Source: Moniliella sp. 'wahieum' (taxonomy: Eukaryota > Basidiomycota > Moniliellomycetes > Moniliellales > Moniliellaceae). Taken from it: a stretch of DNA of 64,000 nucleotides. Both the position numbers and the translations under genes were made by a program. Positions within the stretch are counted from its first letter, which is position 1; the number at the start of each line of letters is the position of its first letter. Where the stretch lies: assembly GCA_003971905.1 (NCBI GenBank), contig RSEE01000014.1, forward strand, positions 496,001-560,000. The letters run 5' to 3'. Under the pieces are notes generated by a model. The model was not told the origin of the DNA and ran no database searches. It saw only the letters and a list, made by a program, of their open reading frames with translations. Below, piece after piece: positions 22,768 through 32,593 of the stretch.

Positions 22768-23015
22768 GTTTATTCAAGGGAATTTCGCGACCCATTTTGG
22801 GTTAATTATTAGCCGAGTCCTGGGTCCCTCGCCCACTTCCCATCGCACGCCCCCATACGGCTGACAGCCACGCCTATACGTTGATCATCCACTTCCCTAG
22901 TCTCGTCAACGCGTCAACCCAGTCTGAAGCGATTTTGTACATGACCATTCTCATTTTTGCGCATAGCGATGCAGCAGTACGGCGCTGCCCACCCCAGGGA
23001 CCGGTCGTCAAAAAT

Positions 23016-23504
23016 TTACCTGCCGCGCCCGCGGCCACGCCCGCCCGCCCTGCCTCGGCCACGATCCGCCTTCTTGGCAGCATCGCGGCGGCGACCCTTG
23101 GACTTGGGTGTGTCATCGACGAGAAGCATGTCGAGCGGAAGCGAGTCGGGAAGAATCCAGTAGCGAACCGTACTGCCGCGGATGGAGAGCGTGTCGAGTG
23201 ATTGGGGCTCTTGGCCCTTGACTGTCATCTTAACTGTCTTGAGGTGGGTGTTCATCTTGACGTCCACACCTGGGGAAAGAATACAGAGGTCAGTACCAGG
23301 GAGTAGGGAGCAGAATACCATAGAGAAGAAATGCCCAAAGCGGACGCACCTGTGACAGTACCGTGAACCACAGTGCCGTTCTTGAGCTCGATGGTCACCG
23401 TCTCATTGTTCAGCTTCATCAAGAAGCTGGGAAAAGACGTGTCAGTCGGGCACGAGCAGGAACAAAAGGCAAGCACACCAAGACACGTACCGAATGAGCT
23501 GCAT
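23016..23504 (-). CDS. SNRPD1: small nuclear ribonucleoprotein Sm D1
   Basis: This is a core Sm-ring protein of the U1, U2, U4 and U5 spliceosomal snRNPs. It is read from three exons on the minus strand: 23504-23491 (MQLIR), 23426-23350 ([17 protein letters not shown] to GTVTG) and 23269-23016. The Sm1 motif is in exons 1-2. The Sm2 motif is in exon 3 ([18 protein letters not shown]). The C-terminus is the RG-repeat tail ([15 protein letters not shown]) characteristic of SmD1, a target of symmetric arginine dimethylation. The two introns (23427-23490 and 23270-23349) begin GTACGT and GTGCGT. Product length is about 114 aa, typical for the family. No frameshift is present. The annotated stop is TAA at 23018-23016. 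Confidence 0.96.
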
Positions 23505-23670
23505 GGTCGGCCACCTGTCCTGGCTACTACGCGACCCACGAGGAAAGCAGTGATGGAGGTGGGAATGCCGATGTCGTCGCCTGGACACTGGACTGCAAGC
23601 AATCCTTGCCCAACTTGCCGTCAGCGGCGGAACCATGGCTCATTCCGCCCAGCATTAACCCTACCATACT

Positions 23671-23730
23671 GCGATGCATCATTCGTCACGCGTCACGCGT
23701 CATGCATCATTCATCAGTGCATCAGTACGA
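23671..23730. repeat. ACGCGTC / ATGCATC short palindromic repeats
   Basis: Tandem GTCACGC and TCATGCATCAT words with self-complementary cores ACGCGT and ATGCAT occur about 170-230 bp upstream of the SmD1 start. The same words reappear at 25802-25912. Confidence 0.6.
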
Positions 23731-23868
23731 ACAGCAAGGATTGATGGATTTCAAAAGCCTGGGTAACCGGTAAACACGCTTGGCAGCATCATGCATCACC
23801 GGCCATCACCGATCACCTGACGCGTGTGGCGCCCAGGTCGCCACGTGACGACAGGGCGCTGGCGTGCT

Positions 23869-24170
23869 GTGCTGAGCCTCAGCGCTGACGAGCAGCCTCT
23901 GACTAATCGTACCTCCCGCCTGCTAGCGTCCGAACCACAACCAAAAAAGCACTGGCTCAGCCACAGGCCTGCCTCCGGCCTGCTCAGGCGCTCAGGCGGC
24001 AAGCAAGGTGGCAGCGACTGGCAGCAGCCCTCGGCGCCTCAGCGCCCAGCTGAGCTCAGCCTGAGCCTGAGCATCCCCACGTCCGCCTCGCCTCCTCGAT
24101 TCGCCCAGGCAGCCCTGCTCAGTGCCACCACCAACCCCTCTCGGCCTGAGCCACTCACTACTCAGCGTTG
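23869..24170. repeat. CTCAGCG / CTGAGC-type interspersed palindromic repeats
   Basis: Many overlapping copies of GCTCAGGC, CTCAGCG, GCTGAGC and GCCTGAG are scattered over 300 bp. Forward and inverted forms alternate, so hairpins could form. The same word family appears at 51911-52145, 53070-53112 and 59829-59910. Confidence 0.6.
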
Positions 24171-24230
24171 ACACTGGGCGACCTACAGCCTCAACCACCT
24201 CCGTCCCGCCCGTCACTGCCATTGCCAACA

Positions 24231-25570
24231 TGGACGTCTCCCCGACTGACGGTGGCGTCTCCTGCTGCTAGCCCGTCGCAGACACGCTCGTTTTGCCATC
24301 GATGGGTTCGACCCCCCCCCTCGCACTGTTGGGCCGATGCCATCAGCTTCGCACAGGCCCCTTCCCCCTCTGTTCAACCATATTGCAACAGACCTTTCAA
24401 CCTGAATCGTCGCCATAAGGATCGACCAGAGATGTATTCGCCAAAGTTTTGGCTGCTGGCAAAGCACCACTCACTTTTACTGTGCTTGTGCACAGCCAAG
24501 TCCGTCCCCGAACGGGCTGTCCGCCATGTGGGTCTGGTCGCGCAGCAGCTCCAGATATATCGATCCCATGAATGGTGAGTGCGACGGGTATCCTTCGACC
24601 CCCACGGGCAACTCTATGGAGATGATGTTCGAGGTCCTAGGAGAGTGGGTTTCGATCGATATGGCTCAGCAGCTTCAACACGGCTATGCTCTACGATGTG
24701 TCGCACTGCTTATGCACATTGCCGTCAGGTGTGCCATAACAAGAGCCAGTGCACCTGTCTCCCGATGGGGCTATTTTCGAGGGCGTACGCGCTTATGGAG
24801 ATGCTGATGCCAAAGCCTAAGCAAACGAGCTATCTGGATGCTGTGGCAGCAGTCGCTATCATGTTGTGTCGCCGCCATACAGTCATCCTCGATGCTTGGA
24901 CCAGCGTACTCGGATCCGGAGAGGAGCCAGTGCATGGTGTGCTACGAGGACTTCGATGTGAGTATCCTTTCCTTGATTCAGTTGACCCAACTGAGGGCAG
25001 TTGATGGCTACTGGAGAGCTGACCGCCTATGCGTTTCCGACGACCATGCCCGCAGTCTACCCATTCTACCCCCACTGTTTGGTATAGACCTTGCCGTCTT
25101 GATATGCGTTCCCCATTCTGTGTCCAACGCCGTCTGGATCTGTCTGGATCAGCTGTTTACTTGCCTTCTTCGCTGTGGAGAAGTGGGCACCCGTCTTCTC
25201 GTTATGCGTTACACGGCGTGCATCATTCCTCCGAGCCAAGATGGTTCCCACGGACATCAGCCCGAATCAGCCCATCCATCAAGAGTGCGCCGCCATCTGG
25301 GAATCACGTGTCGACGTTGTGCGTCCCCCAACAGCCCGTTTTTTTTTCTCGACCCCCTTCTTGGATAGCGATGCGCATTTTCTCAGGGGCCATTCGCCGA
25401 TCCACCCAGCCTGGTTGGTGGATTGCTGGCAGCGAATGGGCCAGACGACAAGGCAATCGGAGTGGAGGCGACTCTCTGTGCAGTGGTGCGCACTGGAATT
25501 CCAACTACCCCATGCGTGTCCCAGATGCCTGCAGTGGAGTGGACAGGAGCGGCCTGGAGCCTAGGGACTA
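24231..25570 (+). other. coding-like region that I cannot read through; identity unknown
   Basis: Protein-like stretches appear in all three forward frames, with possible splice signals (GGTGAGTGCG near 24574; GTGAGTATCC near 24957 with an acceptor near 25001). An ATG in good context lies at 24231. Fragments include RPEMYSPK, then a 3' part around IHPAWLVDCWQR (about 25396), which has the W-x3-C look of a BRCT domain. Another frame ends VEWTGAAWSLGTSD. None adds up to a family I can name. It may be a gene with several introns plus indels, or a decayed relic. No opposite-strand alternative is better. Confidence 0.3.
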
Positions 25571-25604
25571 GTGACTAGTACCTAGTAACTAGTAACGCGT
25601 AACG
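25561..25604. repeat. ACTAGT tandem palindromes
   Basis: Four to five copies of ACTAGTnA-type words (GACTAGTGACTAGTACCTAG and continuing) end in AACGCGTAACG. The cores ACTAGT and ACGCGT are perfect palindromes. Confidence 0.65.
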
Positions 25605-25801
25605 AGCAAGAATGGGTTCGATTCCTCCACGCCAAATCTCTCCTGGGGCCTGGTGCGGCAGGCAGCCGGCCAGCCCACGCGGGAAGCGCCCAAGCCCAAC
25701 CGAGCAGAGCGCGCTTTAATTTGGCCATTTGGGGGGGTTGCCCCTTTGGGCGGGGGGCGTGTCTCGCGTGCCTGCTGCAATATGCACCTGAGCCCTGGGC
25801 C

Positions 25802-25912
25802 TGATGCATGATGCATGATGCTGGCGCTCAGGCGCCCAGGGCGCCTGCGTCACGCGTCAGCCATGCATGTATGGCATGTTCATGTTATGCATCATGCATC
25901 ATGCATCATGCA
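25802..25912. repeat. ATGCATG / CATGCATCATGC palindromic repeat block
   Basis: A run of TGATGCATGATGCATGATG is followed by GGCGCTCAGGCGCC, ACGCGTCA and a second run, ATGCATCATGCATCATGC. The second run is the reverse complement of the first, so the block is one large imperfect inverted repeat made of 7-bp units. It lies about 200 bp upstream of the sphingolipid phosphatase gene. Confidence 0.7.
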
Positions 25913-26117
25913 CCCCCCAGCATTCCAGCGCACAGCGCTCGCCGTGCGCCACACTTGCACCCTGCCACCCACTGCTGGTCGGTTTCCGTGTTGCGGACAT
26001 GCGCGGTGGGCCAGCTGGGCCTTTTTGCCGCGTGTTCCGCGGAAGCGGCTGCGGGCTGCGGCCTCCCCCCATCCCCAGCCGCCGGGAGCCCTTCTCTCTC
26101 CTGGCCAACTCCTCTCC

Positions 26118-27884
26118 ATGGGCGACCTCTACACCGAGCTCACCCAGTCGGCCTCGACCGACATCGGCGTGCTGCCTGTGTCCGCTACGATGCTGCTCTG
26201 CCGGCCTGGGCCGCCTGGGTGCGCTCCCGCCTCCTCGCCCGTCTGGCGGGCGAAAGCGCATGGCTTGCCGCCCACCAGCGTTCCATGCGCGCGCGCCTGG
26301 GCCGCAAGGCGACATCTTCTTTGTCTACACCTCCCTCCTCGGCACCCACAGTTTCTTCCTCATTTCCTCCCGCTCACCTTCTGGCTCGGCGCGCCTTACA
26401 ACGGCCGCGGCCTGGTGGCTGTCACCGCGCTTGGGTGCTGGCTTGCGTCCTGGGTCAAAGACCGCCTCTGTCTCCCACGCCCCTACGCCCCGCCTGTGCG
26501 CCGGCTTGCTCTCGGCACCCACCACCACGAGTTGGTTTCCCCTCCACCCACACTGCCAATTGTGTGGCCATGGCCTTGTACGGCTGGTTCCTCCTTCGTG
26601 ATCGCATCCACGCCGCCTTGCAGCCCGACTCTGTCCTCCCCATTGTCCCTGCGTTTATCCAGCCTGTGCTTGGAGTTGCGCTTTTGCTGTACTCCTTGAG
26701 CGTCAGCTACGGTCGTCTGTACGCTGGAATGCACAGCTTGATGGATGTGATCGGTGGAGCAGTGGTGGCTGTGTTGGTGGTTGTGCTGCAGCGGGTTGGC
26801 CAGCCCTGGCTCGAGACGCAGCTGCTGAATCCCTCCTTGGCTGTTCCCATTCTCCTCAACGGGCTTACCCTCTTGCTCATCTCGCTACATCCCCAGCCGG
26901 TGGATGATTGTCCCTGCTTTGAAGATGCAGTCGCTTTATGGCCGTTCTGGCAGGGGTCAACACAGGACGATGGTTTGGCCTTCGCGCGGGCTGGCTTGCC
27001 TTGAATGACGACCCGCTTTTGATGCGCAGCAAGATGGATCTCTTTGAGCCGCGTACCAATTCTCGTCTACGTGGGGGGATAGTATGGTGGCGCGTATGAT
27101 TGAATACGCTCTTGATCTGCCGCGTCACTTGTTCAACCCCCTTCTGGGTGTCTCTTCTCAACTTGGGGAGCCTTGGGCCGAACGAGCGTATACGCTGGTC
27201 CCCATCCTCATCTTCCTGTTGGGCACCCTACACCTGTTGGTGGTACGTCTGGTCGTCAAATCCCTCGCCCGAGCGATCCTGCCTCCACTCTTCCACCGCG
27301 CTCAGAAAGCTACCCATGGTCTCATCGTCTTGCACCGCCGCCGTTACTACGTCCCGGCGCGCGAGTACGGAGGTATGGTGCCCCCCCAACCCCTGAGCCC
27401 TACCCCGTCGATTATGTTGGACGAATTCGAATGGCGTGCGCCGACACCGGTCCCTCCCACCAGTCCTCCTATGGACTCAGTCACGCCTTCTCCCACCCCA
27501 TCTCCCCCACGCTTCTCTCTCTCTCCCCTCGCGCCCAAGGGCACGACTGAGGCCCAGGCCGAAGGCGCTGAGGGCTTGCGCAAACGACACCCCAGTCCCC
27601 CCGCAGTACTGCGGGGTGCGAGCGACAATGCGGGTGCCGAACCTGAGCTCGAACCCAAGCTCGACTCGGAACAACCTACTGTGCCACACTACGATGTCGA
27701 TGGTACGTATCTATCCATCACGGCTTCCTGCTTCCTGCTTGATGGCACAATTGGAGACTGATACTGACTTGTCGGGAATGGACTAGTGTTGATCAAGTAC
27801 CTTACCTATGTCTCTATTGGCTTTCATGCCGCCATGGTGGTTCCCGTGCTTTCTCAGCGCTTTGGATGGCTACCACTGCCCTAG
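26118..27884 (+). CDS. dihydrosphingosine/sphingosine-1-phosphate phosphatase (PAP2 family, LCB3-like)
   Basis: This is an integral ER-membrane lipid phosphatase that removes phosphate from long-chain base phosphates in sphingolipid turnover. All three PAP2 active-site motifs are present. These are KDRLCLPRP (about 26456-26482), GFPSTHT (about 26533) and SYGRLYAGMHSLMD (about 26705-26746), which carries the catalytic histidine. Several hydrophobic membrane segments surround them, and two more lie in the C-terminal half (VPILIFLLGTLHLLVVRLV, about 27200-27256). A Ser/Pro-rich loop (about 27390-27690) precedes the last segment. Intron 27703-27786; the final exon ends at TAG 27882-27884 after RFGWLPLP. 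The start MGDLYTELTQ is in ccATGGG context. At least five frame changes occur (near 26185, 26310, 26400, 26530 and 26940), all consistent with one-base indels. Confidence 0.88.
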
Positions 27885-29443
27885 CGGCATCGCCTCGGAC
27901 ACTAGCTACCGGACACTCATGCATACTGCTGTCATCGATCATCGTGAGGATGTGGGGACGCGCTCGGTAGTGTTTGTAGCAGCACCAGTAGACCTGCAGC
28001 GCTCCTGGCCTCTGATTTCTGGCTTCTGCTACTGCTATTAGCGGTGGAGGCTCCGCGGAACTCAATTAGCTTCTGTGGCTTGCCGGCCATGGGTCTGTGA
28101 AAGAATCGGGCTGCCAGAGAGCAATGCACGTTGCAGTATAATGATCGATGGGTGAGGCCGAGTAGCGGTGGATCACCGGTGATCGCGCAGAGCCGAAACC
28201 GCAGTTGTCCATCTAAGCTGCGAGGACAGCTACGCTTTCCTGGCCATTATTAGGGCGAGATATGCACCTGTGCATGGCGGATGCTGCCACTTACGCCTTA
28301 CGGGCGACGGTGGGTGTTCGAGCCCATCCTCCCGCCTTGTCTCCCTTGCCTGGGTTAGGGCTACGTCAAGAGTAGGCTGTCGTGTCTGAACGATGAGCAA
28401 ACCTGCGCTCCGTTGGGCCCAAACGAAGCATATATGTTCCAACTAGGAGACCGAAAGCCCCTTTCGTATGGCTGAGGCAGGAGATCCATGCGTGGGTTTA
28501 TGCAAATTTTATCCTACTTCAATTATTTGGTCTTTGGCCTCGAACGCAAATGTGCTAAGTTGAGCTGCGGGGAGACTGGACGTTCAGTTTCTCGATCTGA
28601 GCGTCTCGTTCTTGTAGTGAGATTATCTCCTCGCGCCTTTTTTCTCATTTCTCTGTGGCTGAGAACCGAGAACCTTCCCTTAATGTTGGGCTTTTCTGGC
28701 TTTGACTGTTCCCGTTCCTGCTTGAGTGTAGAAACATTTCCTTACTTGTTTGTGCTCCTTTCTCCTTTTTTCGGCGGTCTATTTTCTTTATAGATCCTGC
28801 CTGTATGACCCCTGGTACATGTTCCTTTCCACCTAGCGGGTCATTTCTCGTCTTCTTCGTCCACATCCTAATCATCCCTTCCATTCTCGTCTTTCGTCCT
28901 TGCACAACATCCCTTGTGATCGGCGGCCGATGGTAGCAGGCACAGTCCGAAACATGGGAGGTACTCAAAATCTGCATGAGAAGGGGAGGGAGAACAATAA
29001 GACACAATGAGATGCAAGTATGGAAGTAAAGGGAGACAGGTAGGTGCTGGCGCAGCCAGATGGCCAGTACGAGAAGGGCTCATAGTTCACAAGCTGAGCT
29101 CTGGCCTCAGGGATGGTTGTGATGAGCCGTTCATCAAGCAGTCCATGAGCGGCTATGGTGAATCCAATCTTTAGGACGAGCCAATCAAACAGGCGATCGG
29201 GGGAAGAAGATTCTAGGTGGACGTCCAACGTTCAACGACGTATGTGGAGGTTGGCATTGAGGAGGAGTAAAAGTCAAGATGAAATGTAGGCTGAGATGAG
29301 GGAAAGGGTAACTGAGTACTGACTGACTCCTGCAGCAGCTCGATTTCGGCTGCTACAGCTCCCCATCCCCCCCTACAAAACTCAAGGGGCGGAACGTCGA
29401 GCGCTGACCTCAGCCAGCAATTTCAGTTCTAGGCTCGGTTGCC
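27885..29443. other. intergenic region between convergent LCB3-like and chitin synthase genes
   Basis: No coding region is supported. There is AT-richer, T-rich sequence at 28490-28800 and a single GTCCAACGTTCAACG word at about 29222. A tRNA B-box-like word near 28317 lacks a matching cloverleaf. Confidence 0.45.
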
Positions 29444-32400
29444 CTAGGCTCCCTTGATGACAAACCCGACCAGGTAATAGAGCTGGCCACAGAACTTGAA
29501 CGCTGCCAAGCCTGCAACCGACCAGAGCAACACGCCCATGTACGTTAACTGCACCTTCGTCCCACCAACGTTGATGATGCAGACCGCGAGAGCAATGTTG
29601 AGGATGAGCCAGGCGAGGAGCACGTTGGTTCGGACAGCGGCATAGTAGTCCTTTTGCCGAGCCTCGTGGTCGACCTTGGGCGTCTCGGGGGGCGGCTGGG
29701 AACGCAAGACAGTACAAGCATCCTCGTACAATTCGTCAAGGTCCTTGGGATCTGTTGGAACGGCCACTTCCACTGTGCCTCCGGCGCTGCCCTTGACCAC
29801 ACCCAAGTCTGTTGCAACAGAGTCGGAGCCCTTGGTGCCCCAACTAAAAGAGAAATGGGAGGTTAGAGCCGCCACACAGAAAAGGGGGGGTAAGGAAGAG
29901 ATAGGTAACGCACCTCACATCATGAGTGTTGGAGAAAGCATACACGTTGATCACGTTGATCATCGACGGCGCCATAAGGACATACTGAACCAAGGAGGTG
30001 AACATATGGAACGGGTCAAGCCACAGCAGGCTGGCCAAGAGCCAAATACCGTAAGTAGATGAGAAGGAAACGACCACGTCGATAAACACCATGCTGGACC
30101 CTAAGGACTTGTGCTCCTTATTCAGCTTGACAATGCTCAGAATGGCCAACGCAATGGCAGCAGCTGTCATGTAGGCAGTTAGAACCGCAAAGACAATCAT
30201 AGCGCCCATGTAGGCCCACTTATTGCCCCCGGCCGGTTACCAAGGGACAAGATGAAGCAGAACAGGAGCACGGCGAGGTACACGTAGGTGAGTGATGTTG
30301 GGTACCTTCAATCCATGCACCTCCTCGCTCACCGCCCGCGTGAGGATCCAGAAGGCAATGAAAAATTGGAGAGGGAAAGAAAGAGAAGAAGAGCGTAATG
30401 GCCTGGTAAATCATCTCAATGTGGAGGAAGAACTTGCGCCAGAAAGAGTGGGCCGAGCGATAGATGTAGTAAAACTTGACGATCGAGTGGAGACTGGCGA
30501 AGAAGGAACCGTTGAGCCAGCGACGCCGCTGGCCAATCAGTTCCGCGACGCTGTCAGGCACATCCGTCACGCCCTGGGCAGTCTTGACATAGTGCAGGAT
30601 CCATTGTGAGCCCCGTTTGGCGACTAGTTCCCAACACAAGATACGATCCTCCGCCAAGTACATGTTGCTTGTGAAAATGTCGGCATCGGCGTCGCCCCCA
30701 TGCAATGTTTCGCCTTTGAAGTACTCCTTCAGCGGGCCCGCACCTGTCTCGTCGTTTTGCAGGGCCACATACCGATAGGCGGAAAAGGCGCCCGGAAGGA
30801 CTGTAATGTACCCGAAAGCAGATTCGAGCGGCTTATCCAGGATGTTGCTCATCTTGTACTCTGGTTGTGAAGAGTCGTTAGAATGGTGCAAAGGTAGGAA
30901 GAGGAATGACCGACGTACCAAAGTTCTGAGTTCCTACCAAGGGATTGAGCAAAGCACTCCAATATTTGCCCTTGAGAGCAACAATCTCTCCGCAAGCTCC
31001 CCCCACATTCTTGTTCACATCGAACGCTTTCCAAAGGTGATAGATGGAACGGCTGCGAGGCATGGTTCCCACATCAATCAAAATGCATACACTGGGCTCA
31101 AGCACGCGGCCGAATGCGTTGAAGAACCAGCGATGTGAATTGATCTTCTTCTGGTTGCGCTCCTTGAGGCAGAAGATGATCTGGACGGGGACGATTTTGT
31201 TCTCGGAGGTCCTAAAGCGAAGCTTCTCATCGATCGAAACCTGGGTGGTGTACTCGTAAATATGAGCAGTGACAGGCTTGCCGTTGACCACGTTCTTGGC
31301 TACGCCTTCTTGATACACCCCCATGGCAGCCAAGACAGCGAGGGTGCGCGAATTGATTTTCTTTCGGCCATCGCTGACAATGCAGACCACCACCTTCTTC
31401 CATCCGCCGGACCCCATGTCTTAGAATTCTACGGCTGCACAGATGCGCAATGTTCTCCATCACGTGGTGCATGGTGCGCGTAAAGAGCACCTCGTCCTCG
31501 TTGTACATGGTGAGGCAGATGAAAATTCCGTCTTACGGGCAGGCTCGTACCGATTGGCGCAATTCGTACAACTCATTGGAAAAGTTGTCCGGCTCGCAGG
31601 TGGCGGCTGTATAGCGCATGCGAGTAAACTCTGCTGCCTTATCATCGGCACACCGGGCCAGAAGCTTGGTGGGCACGCGCAGTCAAGGACCAGATTTCCC
31701 TGGAACAGATCGACCTTGCGCATCGTCTTGTACCGTCGCGGCACCCTTGCGGATGCGGCCATAGCGGATACCGCCGGTCTCCTCTCCCTCTTCCATAGCC
31801 ACCGGGTTGTACGCGCCAGGTACTTGGGGACCTTCCTCTTCATCTTCCTCCTCTTCCTCCTCTTCTCAGAAGGTGTTGAAGCACGCCCGCCCATGGGGTA
31901 CTGGTGATACTGGTCATCATAGGGTTGATTCAGGCTCTGGCGGTCGGCTAGCGTATGAAGGTCATCGTCACCATAAGGCTTGGAATACGCCTCATCACCG
32001 CCATAATCGTACTGGAGCGGGTCGTGGATAGATTTGGGCGAGGGGGGCATAGGAGAGGTGCCGAGGCAGGCTGGGTGGCCGGAGGAGCAGTATTATCGTA
32101 AGCATGGGTTTGGTACTGAGCTGCGTCGTACGGCTGGGCAAAAGGGTCGTCGTAGCTGTAGCTGGACACGGGCCTGGGGGGCTCAGCGTCATAGGGATTA
32201 TTCAGCTGGACAGAGGGGGTGGAGTACGGGGCGACGGGAGCGACGGGAGCGACGGGAGCTGTTGGGGCTGGTGCGGGGGGCTGTGGAGTGGCCGGGGCCG
32301 GGAGGGGGGTGTAGGGGGGCTGGTAGGGGGCATAGGCCGCTGGGGTGGGAGCCGGCGGGACAGGGGTGGGAGCCAGGAAATGCCGGCCGTGGCGGCGGCG

Positions 32401-32593
32401 GAGCGTAGGCGTGGAGGATGCCGAGTGGCTGGCTCGATGCGGCGCCGGCGGGGAGCGGTGCTACGGTGCCGGCGCCGGAGACCGGTGGGCGGGGGCCGGG
32501 CAGGCGTGAAGGATGCGGGTTCTGGCTCCGCCCCGGGCGCATCGGCGAGCGGGGGGTGGGCAAGCGCGGGCCCGTGCGGCCGTAGTGGGACAT
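29444..32593 (-). CDS. chitin synthase, division 1 (class I-III type)
   Basis: This plasma-membrane glycosyltransferase polymerises UDP-GlcNAc into cell-wall chitin. Minus-strand reading starts at 32593 ([16 protein letters not shown]) with a disordered Pro/Tyr/Asp-rich N-terminus of about 230 residues. Then comes [15 protein letters not shown], the typical opening of the conserved domain. Catalytic-domain motifs include [29 protein letters not shown] and [15 protein letters not shown]. They continue with [21 protein letters not shown] (about 30655-30625) and the catalytic [11 protein letters not shown] (about 30535-30505). The C-terminal part has several transmembrane helices, [17 protein letters not shown] and a last helix pair ending FVIKGA, stop 29446-29444. 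Introns: 30861-30918 and 29844-29913. Frameshifts occur near 32100, 31850, 31650, 31430, 30360 and 30232. The last is restored by one G, giving [12 protein letters not shown]. There is no myosin domain, so it is not class V-VII. Confidence 0.93.

Noticed and set aside
25605..25640. Perfect B-box word GGTTCGATTCC suggesting a tRNA gene
   Set aside because: No acceptor stem, D-arm or A-box lies at the right distance, and the flanking T-stem bases do not pair.
28255..28325. Possible tRNA, from the B-box-like GTTCGAGCCC and pairing GGCGG/CCGCC ends
   Set aside because: The span is only about 61 nt, the T-stem does not pair in register, and no anticodon arm can be drawn.
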